Below are positions 1 to 13,900 of a DNA stretch of 64,000 bases, piece after piece. The stretch lies in contig QANY01013423.1 of assembly GCA_003255025.1 (NCBI GenBank), positions 2,283,779-2,347,778 of the forward strand, in the 5' to 3' direction. Each line of letters starts with the position of its first letter. Position 1 is the stretch's first letter. The position numbers and the translations under genes are program-made. This DNA comes from Datisca glomerata (taxonomy: Eukaryota > Streptophyta > Magnoliopsida > Cucurbitales > Datiscaceae). The notes below the pieces were generated by a model. That model saw nothing but the letters and a program-made list of their open reading frames with translations, was not told the origin of the DNA and did no database searches.

Positions 1-600
1 GATTATCAATTTTTTTTACTAACCTACAAACAAATTATTATTGAATAAAAAATAAAATATTGTCAAGTGAATCAAATGAGAAAACAGGTGAAATATCTCA
101 TTTTTGTTATATTTTAATAGACTTTAAAGGACAAAAGGGATAATAAAAAATTTCTTCAATTTAAGATCATTTTAATATAGTATAGATATATATGTGAATT
201 AAAAAAAATAGCGGGCAAACTAATTTCATCTATAATCAGGAGAAATTGTATTGCTTTTAGAAAGAACCTTACTAGATTTGTTACAATATTGATGATTTTT
301 CATGCTCTAATATAAAATTTCATGATAATGAATCATATCAATAAGATGTGAAAAATCTACTTTATATTGTATTTTAAGAGCGCTTATATGGTTTATCTTT
401 TTTAATATAACTAGTAGAATCATATGTGCGTCTTGATTTTTAGGTAACTGACATAGTTATAGTACCGAATTAAATATTTTATTGCTTTAAAAATGTACGA
501 CTCAATCATTAATTATAGAAAAAGTACATTATTAATCAATTTTGACCAACAGTTTTGCTTAGATTTAAGGACTCATTTATATAATAGACTAGTAGAAACG

Positions 601-626
601 TACGTGCTTCGCACGTATTAAACTAA
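601..626 (+). repeat. Helitron-type 3' hairpin plus CTAA, copy 1
   Basis: Seven-base arms TACGTGC (601-607) and GCACGTA (611-617) enclose a TTC loop. CTAA follows at 623-626, then T. This fits the hairpin and CTRR rule for Helitron 3' ends. Confidence 0.55.
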
Positions 627-1645
627 TTTAAAAATATATATAATTTTAAATTGATGTTAACATTAAAATTAATACATTATCTTTAAAAAATATTCTATCT
701 CTAACTAAAAGTAAAATAGTAATAATAATAATAGATTGTTTATAACATTAAAATTATAATGCCATTTGAATAGTATAGAAAATAAATTTATTTCATCAAT
801 TTGTCATATTTTTAAAAATAATTATATCATATTAAGAGATAATTTATCGTAATCAAAGTATATGAATATATTTCTTCACAGATAACATAAATAATACAGA
901 ATACTTAATTTATAAATTTATAATTAACAAAAAATTATTGACTTATAATCGAATATTAGTTATAAATAAAATATCTTGAATTCAATATACGGATATTCAC
1001 ATCTCTTATTACATAGGATTATATTTTTTTTACTAACTACAAACAAATTATTATTGAATAAAAAATAAAATATTGTCAAGCGAATCAAATGAGAAAAGAG
1101 GTGAAATATCTCATTTTTTATATTCTAATAGAATTTAAAGGACAAAAAAGATAATAACAAATTTCTTCATTTTAAGCTCCTTTTAATATGGTATAGATAT
1201 AGATGTGATTAAAAAAATAGCGGGCAAAATAATTTCATCTGTAATTAGGAGAAATTGTGTTGCTCTTAAAAACAACCTTACTAGATTTGTTACCAAAAAA
1301 TTATATTATTGATGATTTTTCATGCACTAATATAAAATTTCATGATGATGAATTATATCAAATAAGATGTGAAAAATATACTCTATATTGTATTTTAAGA
1401 GTGCTTATATAATAAAAAATCAAAAGTTTATCTTTTTAAAGATTTTTTAATATAACTAGTTGAATCATATGTGCTTCTTGATTTTTAGGTAACTAGCATA
1501 GTTGTAGTACCGAATTAAATATTTTATAGCTTTTAAAAATGCACGACTCAAGCATTGGTTATAGAAAAAGTACATTATTAATCAATTTTGACAAAGAGTT
1601 TTGCTTAGATTTAAGGACTCATTTATAATAGATTAGTCGAAACGT

Positions 1646-1670
1646 ACGTGCTTCGCACGTGGTAAACTAA
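1646..1670 (+). repeat. Helitron-type 3' hairpin plus CTAA, copy 2
   Basis: Six-base arms ACGTGC (1646-1651) and GCACGT (1655-1660) enclose TTC. CTAA follows at 1667-1670, then T. It is the equivalent of the copy-1 hairpin one repeat unit later. Confidence 0.55.
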
Positions 1671-2590
1671 TTTAAAAATATATATAATTTTAAATTGATG
1701 TTAACATTAAAATTAATATGTCATCTTTAAAAAATATTCTATATCTAAACTGAAAGTAAAATAATGATAATGTTAATAGATTGTTTGTAACATTAAAATT
1801 ATAATGCCATTTGAATAGTATAGAAAATAAATTTATTTCATCAATTTGTCATATTTTTAAAAATAATTATATCATATTAAGAGTAATTTATCGTAATCAA
1901 AGTATATTAATGTATTTCTTCACAAATAACATAAATAATGCAGAATATTTAAGTTATAAACTTATAATGAACAAATTATTATTGACTTATAATCAAATAT
2001 TTATTATAAAAGATCTTGAAATCAATATACGGATATTCACATCTCTTATTATATAGGATTATCGATTTTTTTACTACTACAAACAAATTATTATTGAATA
2101 AAAAATAAAATATTGTCAAGTGAATCAAATGGAAAAAGAGGTGAAATACCTCGTTTTTGTTATATTTTAATAGACTTTAAAGGGCAAAAAGGATAATAAA
2201 AAATTTCTCCAATTTAAGCTCCTTTTAATATAGTATATGTATGTGAATTAAAAAAATAGCGGGAAAAATAATTTCATCTATAATTAGGAGAAATTGTATT
2301 GCTTTTAAAAATAACCTTACTAAATTTTTTACAAATTTTTTATATTATTGATCAATTTTCACGCTCTAAATATAAAATTTCATGATAATGAATTATATCA
2401 AATAAGATGTGAAAAATCTACTTTACATTGTATTTTAAGAATGCTTATATGGTAAAAAAAATAAAAAATTTATCATTTTAAAGATTTTTTAATATAACTA
2501 TTAGAATCATATGTGCGTCTTGCTTTTTTGGTAACTAGCATAGTTATAGTACCGAATTAAATTTTTATCAAGTTTTTAAAAACATTAGAT

Positions 2591-4759
2591 TTTCTTTCAA
2601 GTTTTTCTAAATTTTCTAAATTTTGTAATCTATATACTATAAAATGTCTTTCATCATATATTTGAAATCATGAATAGGTGACTCCAAGAAATAAGGAATT
2701 TAAATCTCATAAATTATAAATTAAAAAATTCATCTCTACTGATTAATCTCTTAATTAATATAATTCAATTTAATATCAAATATTACTAATTTCAAGAACT
2801 CTCTGTAAAGATCACCAAAAATTTCTCTCTCATATTCCAAATCTCAACAAATCTACTCAAATCACTCATCATCTCTCTCAAAAATTCATTTGTTATGTAC
2901 AAAATGATATCATTTACGTGAAAATTTACATGGTTAAAGTACATTCATGTTAATAGTAGCTGACACAGCGACAATTTAGGTTGTATATTCTCGAATCTAA
3001 AAAAGATACAATCGTTAATGCATTTTTTTTGTTGAAAAGGTAAATATATAACAAAAAATATTGCACAAATATAAGAGACATACCACATGACAGAAGAGCA
3101 CAAACAAATAACATATAAAACGAGGGGAGGACAAAACCCATACCCTAGCATTATACTAGCCAGCAATCAAGAAGAGAGTCCTTAAAATTAATACATGTTT
3201 TTTTATAATAGAAAAATGAGAAACAGATGGAGGGACAGTCAAATGAACATAGCAATCTAAAAATGTTCACCAATTGAAATCTATATGTACACGTGTATAT
3301 AGTTGTTTGATACTATGTAAATTGGATATGTGTTTTATAATTTGGTTATAGTCTTTGTAAAATCTATTCTCGATAAATCTTAATGTGTAAATAATTTTTT
3401 AGATCATGTGTAAATAATCATTTGAGTCTCCATAAATTAGTTTTATTTACATGTAAATAATTAACTACATGTAATTAAAATGATTTAATTTTAATACTAA
3501 TGTGTATTTACAAGAATTGTACATTTTTAAACATGTAAATTTTATATGTATCAACATGAACATTATATCTTTATGTATTACTTATATATATTATCGATGT
3601 CAGCGACTATTTACATTGATTTTACTTTGTCAAATTACGAAAATTTTATCTATGCCCTGTAGCAATTAACATGAATATAAACGTAAATTTATGTATTAAC
3701 ATGAATAATCATAACATTAATATAGTGAAACTAATAACTATATTAGCGAATATCAAAATTCTTTGAAAATAAATAACTTTTCATAAATGAGAAAATAATT
3801 ATAACTTTCATGTATTTTTTCATGAGATAAATATAGGAATAAATATTAATATATTTTAAAAAGTAAAAAAAACTCTGAAAAATAGGACAGTTACTGATTC
3901 AAAATATTCCAAACCTTAAATATATGGATACAAGAAAAAAATAATGAAATCTATGACTTTTTAAAAATTAAAAATTCATTAAATGTAGAGCATTTTACCT
4001 AAAATATGAATAAAATAGGACTATTAAATATAATTGCCTTAAGTATAAACAAACATTAATTAAGGAAGAATAAACAATTCTGGATATTAATTTACAGAAT
4101 TTCTACAAAAAAAAGAGAGAACAAAAGTCAATAAATTAAAAAAATCAATAAAAATTTAACTATCACACGATAATAGTTTCCCATATATAATATAGTACTA
4201 TTAAATATAGACGCCTTAATATGTATATAAATATTATTATTTAATTCAGTAAATTTTAATTCATAAATGTTAAAAATTACTAGCGAAAGGAAATGACTAT
4301 GCTTAAATTTTTTATGTAGCGATGAGCCATTAAAAAACTACAGAAATTGCACAAAAAATAGATTTTACACACTCAGTTAGATTTTTTTTATCAATATTTT
4401 GATTTCTTTAGATTTCTATAAATTTTATATTTTTAAAAAGTTATAGCATTTTTCGTAGACCATATTTACCCCTATAATGAAATAATTATCTTTTTTTTGG
4501 AAGAAAATGTTAGAAGTTTTTTTTACGGTTCTAACATAATTAAGTAGTTATTATCCATGTCCCTTAATTTAAGGGATATGGACAATTACCTGTTTATTGA
4601 TATCTTTTTAATATAATATATTTTTTAAACCATTACTTTGAATTTAATATCAAGTGTTTTAATGGAAATTTAATTTTTTATTATTTTTATAGCTAGACAA
4701 CAGTAGACACTCACCAAATAATGTATCTTGTACATTATAAATTTTAGATATTGTATATA
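2591..4759. other. AT-rich DNA, no gene seen
   Basis: No coding pattern, RNA gene or clear terminal repeat was recognised. A short inverted repeat (about CATGTCCCTTAA / TTAAGGGATATG) sits near 4,557-4,585. The ORFs near 2,945-3,166 have no family resemblance and no exon-like context. Confidence 0.5.
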
Positions 4760-5350
4760 TTATAATTTCTTTGCTCGAATATAATACAAATAAAGTATAA
4801 TTAATGTATTACATTAATATTTAGATGCTTGAAATTGTACTAAATAACAAATGATTTTCTTCCATCAGTTTATCACATTCATTCTTAAAAGATGATTATA
4901 TAGATTGTTAAATAATATAATAATGTCTTTCTCTAAATTTATTTGTATGAATTTTGGTGTTACTAATAACACAATACTGCATAATATAAATTTTACAAAT
5001 TAGTAACGAAAAAATTTATTATTAACTAAAACATAAATCTTTCTTTTGTATAAAAAATATCTCAAAATTAATATTTATGAACATTCAAGGTTCTGATTAG
5101 ACAATATTCAAAAAAAAATATTTTGAAAACTATTAAAATTTTTATCATGTATATGAAATAAATGAAGGATTAGGTGAAATATCTAATTTGTATGATTTTC
5201 TAAGAGTGCTTGAGAAATTAAAAATTTCTCCCTTTTAAGTCCATGTTAATATAGTATATGTATAAATATAGATATAGATATACATAAATGTGAGAACTTT
5301 TAATACTTTAGAAACAACCAACTTGATATTTTGGTTAAAAAATTTCGTTA
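4760..5350. repeat. Diverged copy of the ~1-kb repeat
   Basis: Several phrases appear in the same order as in the 1-2,590 repeat: a TTTCTTCCATCA-like start, a stretch resembling the ATAACATAAATAATGCAG segment, an ACAAATTATTATTGAC-like stretch, TATAGATATAGAT, and the AACAACC...TTGATATTT...GTTACC block. Identity is low. I read it as an older relative of the same family. Confidence 0.35.
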
Positions 5351-6655
5351 CCTTACTATATGAAAAAGAGTTTAGAGAGGGAGAATTTTTTATTTCTCTT
5401 TTAACTCGTTAACCTCATTTGGATGTATGATTAAATATGTTTTAATATTTGTTATCATTGTATATTTTTTACATAAAAACTTGATTTTATGCAATATATA
5501 ATTTGGAAAAATGAATTTCGTTTTTTTCACCCTTTTGACAAAAAAAATGAATTCCATTATTTTTTTTGTGTAAACTCCTCTAAAATATGTAAAAGTTTTA
5601 ACAAGATTTACTCTATAAATCTGATTTAGATATAAGATGAAACAACTATTTTTATTATTTTTTCATTAACTCTTTTGTACATTGAAATTTTATTTTTATT
5701 GAATATTATTTTTACCATTAATAATTTATAAATAAATGTTATTTTTTAAACATCTATACTGTATGGAAAAGGCAAAAATATTCATGTATAGTGAAATAAG
5801 CATTTAAAAAGACAAAAGAACTTATCATCTTGATATTTTAATGGATGTAACTTGTTATAGGAATAAGAATGATTAAGTGATTGTAAAAATCATTAACAGA
5901 TAATTTCATTTGTAAAGTCTAAATAAATTATTTTTATGGTTCAACCGATGTGTGTTTCAACTAGTTTTATGATTTTAACACTATAACGAGTTCAAGTGTA
6001 AATAGATTTTTACAATAAATATGAAAATAAAAATTTCTTATCAATTTTTTTATCTATAACTTTTTATTTTTTATTATTTTTTCCTGCTTTAAAAAAAAGC
6101 AAACATGATGTTTAATGACAAAAAATTTACATTATTGTCAATTTTTAATCTCTAAAGGTTTTTGCTTGTGTTTTATAGATTGAATTTTCTTCAGTAAATA
6201 TGAAATTTAAAAATTCTCAAAAGACATTTATCTATATTTAGAAGATTTTTATTGTTTTAAAAATCCAATTACTCGATATTTGGTTGCCAGAAAATTTATG
6301 TTATCGATGAATTTTTACAGTTTTACTTACAAGGGGGTTTACCTTAAATATGATATTTAAAAAAGTCTTATAACCAAATGACTTTTATCTATAATCATGA
6401 GAGTTTTTATTTGTTAAAAATCAACTACTCAATATTTGGTTGCAGAAAATCCATGTCCGTAATGAAGTTTTTATGTTATAAAGAGGTTTATAGATACTTT
6501 AGAGAATTTTTATTGCTTTAAAAATAAACTATTTCGATATGAAAATTTATAATATTGATGAATTGTAATGCTCTGAAAATGTACCTTTAACAACAAACAT
6601 CAACTTTGTTAGTAATACCATTGTCTTAAGCAATGAAATGGTAATTAGTTAGCAA
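5351..6655. other. AT-rich DNA with faint ~150-bp repeats
   Basis: No gene was recognised. From about 6,170 to 6,560 a motif (TTTTATTG..TAAAAATC..CTACTCGATATTTGGTTG..GAAAAT..ATG) recurs three times in degraded form. It may be related to the block at 240-340 of the tandem repeat. Confidence 0.35.
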
Positions 6656-6665
6656 ATGGATGTAG

Positions 6666-7103
6666 GGTGTTCAAAATCAAATCGAACTGAACTGAACCAG
6701 AAATTATCGGTTTGGTCGGTCTTTATATATGTTCGGTTTGATTTGGTTCAGAAAAAACGTCAAACCAAAGTTTCAGCTCGGTTTGAAATTTTGGTAGTTT
6801 TCAAATCGAAACTTTAAATTTATATTATCTTTTTATTTTTATTAATAATTTTTTATAAAATCGAACCTAACTGAAGCAAAACTTTAATTATATATGTATA
6901 TTTTAATAATATCATTTAAAAATTACTTAAAAAATTATTTTTAATTAATAATATCGAACCGAAGAACCGAACCGAAATTCATGGCTCGATCGGTTCGGTT
7001 TTTTAGTATTCATGGGCCGGCTTGGTTTTAATGTCAAACTAAAATTTCGATTCGATTCGATTTTCACTAAAAACTGACCGAATCGAATTGTGAACACCTT
7101 TAG
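6666..7103. mobile_element. MITE-like element with GAACCGAACC-type internal motifs
   Basis: The segment starts GGTGTTCA and ends with its complement, TGAACACC (7091-7098), plus five further bases. Inside are repeated GAACCGAA / TTCGGTTCGG words on both strands around an AT-rich core. A perfect 10-bp direct repeat ATGGATGTAG flanks it at 6656-6665 and 7104-7113, consistent with a target-site duplication. No coding sequence is present. The length of the duplication suggests a MULE-type (9-11 bp) rather than a hAT-type (8 bp) origin, but the terminal repeats are too short to be certain. Confidence 0.6.
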
Positions 7104-7299
7104 ATGGATGTAGTGACCAAATTCTGTTTGTCGCTAAAAAATTGGTCCCTCAAGGCATTTTTCTTGTAATGACACCCACTAAATCGTGAAACTTCAAACT
7201 TATTATCTTATTTTCCTGATTTTTAGGAGCTCCAATTTGTTTGATTTGGTGTTTCTACAGTTTGTATGGGTTCTTATTGTCATAATAGTTATTACGTTA

Positions 7300-7425
7300 T
7301 TACTTTTTTTTGAAAACTTACATTACAAATTTTGAAAAGGAATTGGGGAATATGACTCGAACCCACGACATCTAGAATATGATTGTAAGAATTTAACCAA
7401 CTGCGCCAACTCAAGTTGTCAATTA
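7300..7425 (-). mobile_element. tRNA-derived SINE
   Basis: On the minus strand a box-A-like sequence (TTGGCGCAGTTGGTTA, near 7,397-7,412) and a box-B-like sequence (GGGTTCGAGTCATA, near 7,350-7,363) are spaced as in a tRNA gene. The anticodon region does not fold as a functional tRNA and no acceptor pairing was seen. An unrelated body follows and ends in an A-rich tail (complement of the T-run at 7,306-7,313). This is the layout of a plant SINE with an internal RNA polymerase III promoter. Confidence 0.6.
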
Positions 7426-9727
7426 AGGTGTTACTTGAGGTATAATATTTATTTACTTACAACGCATACATGTGTGTTCATGTTTATACAATATATGTTT
7501 TATGATTTTTTTTCCTATTTTGGTTGTGCTTGTTTATATGATTCTTGTTTATTTTTGGGGTTTTAGGGTATTATACCATTTAAAAACATTTTGTTAAATA
7601 GTCAATAATAATAATAATTAGGAAAATAACTATTTTAGAAAATATCAACAAATTATAAACTACATTTACTATAATACCTCATTAACTACATTTATAAATT
7701 ATCATTTATCCTAGTTAATAGTTAAACTAAATAATTTTTTATTTTTAAATTGTAGGAAAGATTTATCCATTTTAAATTACTTAAAAATAAGAGATTGGAT
7801 TATTATCTTTAATTATAAATAATAAATAATTTAATTATTTCATATGTACCTATTTAATTATAAAATAATAAGTTTTTTACTACTATTTCCATAGAAACAT
7901 TAAGTTACAAATTTTTGAATGTTAATATAGATTTTTTATTTTTATTATACAATCAATATATATTAATTGATACTGCTAAATACTATTCGTAATAATCCTT
8001 TTCACTTTTAATGTAATTTATGTAAATAACTATTATCAAAGTAACGACGAATGTTTTGATGAATTAACTAAAGTAACAATCTTTACGTACATAATTATTG
8101 CAATCCATACAAATATATATATATTTCTTTATCTAAACAAAAGTATGTAAATATATATCCAAAAGTAGTTTGAAATATATTTATTCTAACTTTATATTTA
8201 TTTATTTGATTAGCGTACACATATTTGCTTAAGAACCACCAATTATTTTCCCCTAAAAATAAGGAATTGCCCCATCTTAAAATAATATACAATTAGTGAA
8301 AAAATTATAGAATTTAAATGTCTACGTTCAAAAAATATCCAGTTATTGTGAATTTATATTTATTTATTTTATTCATAAATATATATTTTCTTAAAAATCA
8401 TAACTAATTTCCTAAAGACAAGAGATTGCTCCATCTTTAAAAAATATGAATTTAATGAAAAAATTATACCAATAATTATAGAAAAAAATAGTTAGAAATA
8501 ATTATTTTCATTGATTACATAAGTATTTATGGAAATAAAATAGACCAATGAATAAAAATAATTACATAATTCATGTTATTCTTATTTCGTCATATGATAT
8601 ATCTCATATATATAATAATTTTTTGTGGATTTTGTGTCATAAGTGAAAGTGTTGAATCCATTTTTTGATATTATTAGTGTTAACCAGATTTTTTATATAT
8701 CTCATATATATATTTTTTGTCTTATCAATTTTTGATATTATTAGTCTCACAATTTTTTTTATTTAAATAAGAAAATTGAAATATTTTTTTAAAAATTTGT
8801 TAAATGACAATTGAGTTTGATTTTTAAAAATCTAAATATTACTTATAAATAATACATGTCTATTTTTAGTAATTTATTTAACATATAATAAATATATTAA
8901 TATTATTTTATGGAAGGGTGTGAGAATATAAAATTATGATCAAACTAACTTGATTATCAACTTAATTATTTTTAAAAATGATAAAAACTATAGCATCTTA
9001 CTAAAATGGTTAATTGCTTCAATTTCGGTTTGTTTTTTAGTATATGTTATGCGTACTAAGCGTATGACATTATTTACATAAATCGACGCATGGCCTACTA
9101 TTAAATTTTGTAAATTGCATGTATTTGCAGTTACGACTATGAATGAATAATATCAACATCTTGCATGAGAATGACTCTATTGAGATTTACATATTTTATA
9201 TGTAAAGGAAACCCTCAAAATAAGGAAAAAATGTTTTGGTTCTATATTCTAGCAGCATTAAGTAGTGAATAAATTCTATATGCACTGCAAATTAATATAC
9301 CGTTGCTATCCTACAAGTAACATGTTCCAATTTTTTAGACCATAGTTGCTAATGCGTCAGATTATTTATAAGAAACTAAACTTTTATCAAAGTCAATACA
9401 CTATTACGATTTTGAAAAAAAAAAATCATATTGACCGGACCCCAAGTGAAAGATGCTGGGTCTGCCTTTGAAGATGACTAGCAATCACTATTAGAAGATG
9501 TTTATATAGCTTTTTGATTAAAACAAGAAAAAAACCTAGTCTGAACACATTTGAACAAACTTGTTCTGCAAAACTGTGTTCTGAAAATTTATTTCGGAAA
9601 GATCTGTTTAACCAAAAAGAAAGATCAACAACAAAATCAACTGAAAACTACTGATCACAGTGCCACAAATTACTCATTAATGATCACTTCATGTGGTACC
9701 CATTGAATAGGATCCCCAGGTTTAGTT
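7426..9727. other. AT-rich intergenic DNA downstream of MATE gene 1
   Basis: No gene was recognised. Two loosely similar blocks near 8,150-8,300 and 8,330-8,470 share the order ATTTATTTATTT..ATTGC(C/T)CCATCTT..AGTGAAAAAATTATA, which suggests an old local duplication. The last few hundred bases before 9,728 would contain the 3' UTR of the minus-strand transporter gene. Confidence 0.4.
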
Positions 9728-10905
9728 CTACTGAACAATATCAGTATCATGTTCTATCTTCTGTTTACTGATGTCTTCGCCGCCCCATTTCTCCATGCGC
9801 TGGGTTGTTTCTTCTGCCTGCAATGTATTTTCAAAGTACATATATTAACACACATGGACATAAATCAAAATCAACCACTAGAAGTAGCATCCAGTAGGAT
9901 GTTTTTAATAAATTTTCAGTCATCTCAAAGCAAATGAAACTGAAGTAAAGATTTCGTCGAAAAACTTATGTGCACGCACACACATATGCAGCTACACAAG
10001 CGCAAAAGATCGTTTATATATGACATCGCTATTACTTATTCATAAGGGATTTTTACTTACTTCTTTGTTCCAGTTGGTTCTATAAAGCACGATAAGGAGG
10101 AGCAAGGTTTGCATTGCAGTTCCACATATCATGCCACCCCAAAGCCCCTAGAGCCATGAAAAAGAATGTGCCAATTAAGGGTCTAGCGCTAGCATGATAT
10201 ACTCAATTGTCAAAACTACGTAATAATAATTAAGAATATTTAATTACCTGTACTCCTAGATGTGCTACGTAGCAAAGAATGGCTCCAAGCGGGAGACCGA
10301 AAATGTAGTAACAACCTAAATTGATATAAGCTACTAATGTCTGCCATCCGGCACCAATAGCAACACCTACGAGATTAACAAAAAGTTAATTCAAAAATCA
10401 AACAAGTGACAGGATGGAATTAAGATGATTAATGACTTGTTAATAATATAAGTACCTGATATGACTGGCTGGACACTGTTAAGTACAAAGGTAATACCAA
10501 GAAGGTAAGCTAACTTGGCGACGTTATGCTGAACAACCTTGCTGCTTGTGAAAATTACAGCAAAATCGTCCTTCACTAGAATGATCACAGTCATTAAGAT
10601 AAGGCCAAGGACAAAAGATTCTGTTACTGATACATATACAGAATATTTTGCGGCTCTTGGACGTCTCTTTCCAAGCTCATTGGAGACCCTGACACTACAA
10701 GATCATGAAGGAGAAAAAAATGCAGTAATTTAGACATGATAAAGAAAAAAAAAGTTTAAACAATTTTAATTGTGATTAAATTAATTAGTGGTTGTGACTA
10801 ATTTACCTCATAGCAGCATTTACTCCAATGAATAAAATAGTTTCCAACCCGTTCAAATTCAGGCTGAAATTTACCCATCAATGAGTTAAGAATATCTTCA
10901 TTAGA

Positions 10906-10936
<31 letters not shown>

Positions 10937-13900
10937 TGATAATAAGAACACAACCTGCTTGGTCTATTTGGCAAATAAACATTGTCTAAACATTTAAAAT
11001 TTTCAAATTTAAAATCTTGAAAGCTCACCATACAGAAAGGGAGTCAACTGCAATCACGGCATTCTTAAGGTGGCCGGTTAGAATAATAATACTGGTGTTA
11101 TACCATACTTCTAAGCAAAGCATGACAGCTGATGAAAGGGAGAGCTTTAGAAAGCCCCATAAATCCCTGAATGCCAACCATGATAACCCATGCCATGTAT
11201 CCTTGCACCAACCAATGATATAGATTACTTGAGCTATGGAAATTCCCCAGCTTGTGATGTCCATTGCTACGGCTGCACCAGTTATACCCCAACCAAATTC
11301 ATAAACGAAAAGCCAGAGCATAAGAGCATGTAGTAGTAGAGCCACTAATGCAATCCATGCAAGTGTTCCAACCTTGCTCTGAGCCTGAAGAAACTTCTGA
11401 GTTGGGAAAGTTAATGAAAACGATATCAATTGGGGAATTGTTAAGATACAGAATCTCCCAGCAAGATCCGCAACATCATCTGCTTGTCCAATACCTTTTA
11501 GAATTGGACTGGCAAATATATATATTGGCGTGATGATGATAGAGCAAATGAACATTATAATCCATGCTCTTTGCATGTAGACACTAAGCATGTCAATGTT
11601 CCCAGCGCCAAATGCTTGTCCACAAAGCGTCTCAGTTGCACTACCCATGCCATACTACAATTTGGATAATATAAGAAATTAAGTTCAAGAATAATATAAA
11701 AAAATTTTAAACATGATATTTCATCTATTAGAACATCTTAATCTTTCAGTCCTATTTTCAAAAGTTTAATTCTAGAAGCAATGCTCAGGTTTTCATGGCA
11801 TGTTAAATGGTAAGCTAAATTTTAGGCTTAATATAGTTGAGGCTGACGTGAATAACTTTTTAAATCTCCATTACTTCACATATTGAATTCATATCACAAA
11901 AAAAGTGCTAAAAACTTTGTAAAGAACCTCCCTACGTAAAATAAGCAATTACAAAAAAAAAGATAGATTAAAGGAATATCTATTAACACTCCCAAAACCT
12001 CCATACACCATTTTCTAAACACAATCTAGACCAAATTTATAACTTCTAATTATATCTCCATTCATCCTATAATGTTCCTACCGCCATCTCTCAATCTCTT
12101 TAATGCTTTAGAAGTCTTCTACGTTTATCTATCTCAACTTCTATGGATGATTGAAACCTCAAGTCTTAAATCTCAGTTAATTTTGTTGTTCTATTTTAAT
12201 TTAATCAACTTTAATTAGCTTATTTTCAACACTTGTTTCCTATTTAGTGTCCAGGTTTTGAAGTCTCTCAAATGAATTGCATATTAGTATATCAAAAAAC
12301 CAAAAGATCAATGTTAAGACTAAAATAGATAAAACAAAAGAAATGACAAAAACCAAAGGTTATTGAAGGGGTTTAGCAGGAGGGACGGAGATGGGAGACT
12401 GGAGAGAACCTACACTACAGGATCTGTGTATGGAGAACACTTATTAAGGGCGTGAATAGAATTTCCCTATATTAAAAAAGGATCAAGTTTTTTGTCAATC
12501 CTCATGTAATGATGTGCTGGTCGCTCAAATGGGTATGGAAGCGTTGTGTCTCTTTCAGCCTTAAGCTTATCGACTGTACCAGCTAAAGGGTCCAAATTCA
12601 TATCAGCCTAGCTTGGGTTAAGAGACAGGAGGTTTATTCGGGTCAACCTTATCAGACCATTCACTCCCTCCATCTGGCTTAGGTAGTCCAATGTGACGGG
12701 TAAACTTATGGTCGAGGTAGCCCCATGTGAACGAGGTAACCCATAGGATTGAAGCAGACCCATGTGAACGACCTTGACTGAGCCTGACCCCTATGACCAA
12801 GGCTGATATTGATCGAGATTAACCTTGGCCGAGACACCATCCCGACTAAACTCACAGTCCCACTTGTAGTCCACGTTAGAGTCATGATCCACATGATGAG
12901 TCACACCTCAAACTTAGAGACTTAACAAGAGTCAGAGACTCACCTAGTATTCAACTTATTTCATCTAGAAAGACCTCACATGAGATAAGGATCTGTATAA
13001 AAATTAGGTGTATCAACGAATCATACGTAGATATGATCTCTATCTACATGGTAGGATGACTTTTATGGATCTATGCCGATAGATCCATATTAGTCAAATT
13101 ATAATATTTGAAATATTTGGGTAATTTTTTAGATATATAAATGTAATAATTTTATTCTTCTTTTAGGTGTTTGTTCTCGATTTAAAATTCAAAGTAAGTT
13201 CTAGTGAATATGAATAACTTTAGGACCTAACAACTAGATGTTAATGACAATTTAAGTCTTTAAATAGGCCCCACTAGTGATAGTGTTATCCGATTTTAGC
13301 TTACATGGATTAACGAGAATTTGAGTTTTGTTTGATTAATGAAAATTTGAGTGATGACTCATTTTTCATCTTCTTTGGTATTCTCAGAAGACAAATACTT
13401 TGATGCATTATTGTTATAATCTGGCGATAATCAACGGGTTTCAGGAAGATTTTTTTTTCCAGTTCAATCACGATTTCATCAGTTGATTTCAGAGCCGGAT
13501 ATCTTGTGACGATGACACAAAAAGCGCCCGGAAACAAAAAGTGATGCACAACTGCTACAGCAAGGCAAGCTGTTAACGCCACAACTAGCGAGAGGTGACA
13601 TGTTCTCCTTCATAAGAACGCGAAATCCAAAGAAGATGATTCAATCAACTGCGGACAGTAATGATGGTAGTTTGCAGATTGGGATCATCACCAATATTTG
13701 ATTGATGACTATAAAGTTGAACCTAGAGAGAATTTGGATGAAGTCTCAGATGACTGCAAACTGGAGAAGAAGCAAATGAAACCCCAAAACATTTGCTCAA
13801 TTTTTTTGGAAAAGTTTAGTTGACTTCACTGGAATTAGAGATGCTCATCTTAATATGGATTTTCTTAGGCTTTAACCGGTTCGGTTCAGTAAGATACGGT

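Larger units (their letters stand above)
1..2590. repeat. Tandem ~1-kb repeat, 2.5 copies, Helitron-like
   Basis: Three head-to-tail copies of one AT-rich unit are visible. The phrase gattat followed by a T-run and ACAAACAAATTATTATTG recurs at about 1, 1017 and 2057, giving periods near 1,016 and 1,040 bp. The third copy stops near 2,580, before the terminal hairpin. Copies 1 and 2 each hold a GC-containing hairpin (ACGTGC, loop TTC, GCACGT) followed within about 10 bases by CTAA and then T. This is the arrangement expected of a Helitron 3' end (hairpin then CTRR, insertion between A and T). No 5' TC terminus and no Rep/helicase coding sequence were found, so it would be a non-autonomous element. 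The short ORF at 1811-2056 lies inside a repeat unit and is not credible as a gene. Confidence 0.75.

Noticed and set aside
1811..2056. 81-codon ORF in the tandem repeat
   Set aside because: Lies inside a non-coding repeat unit; the equivalent stretch in the first unit is interrupted.
7345..7415. A tRNA gene on the minus strand
   Set aside because: Boxes A and B are present, but the arms do not pair as a tRNA and an unrelated tail follows; a SINE is the better explanation.
10798..11031. ORF spanning an intron of MATE gene 1 with a His-Thr repeat
   Set aside because: It reads through the intron and its TG microsatellite; the real exons end and start at clear splice sites.
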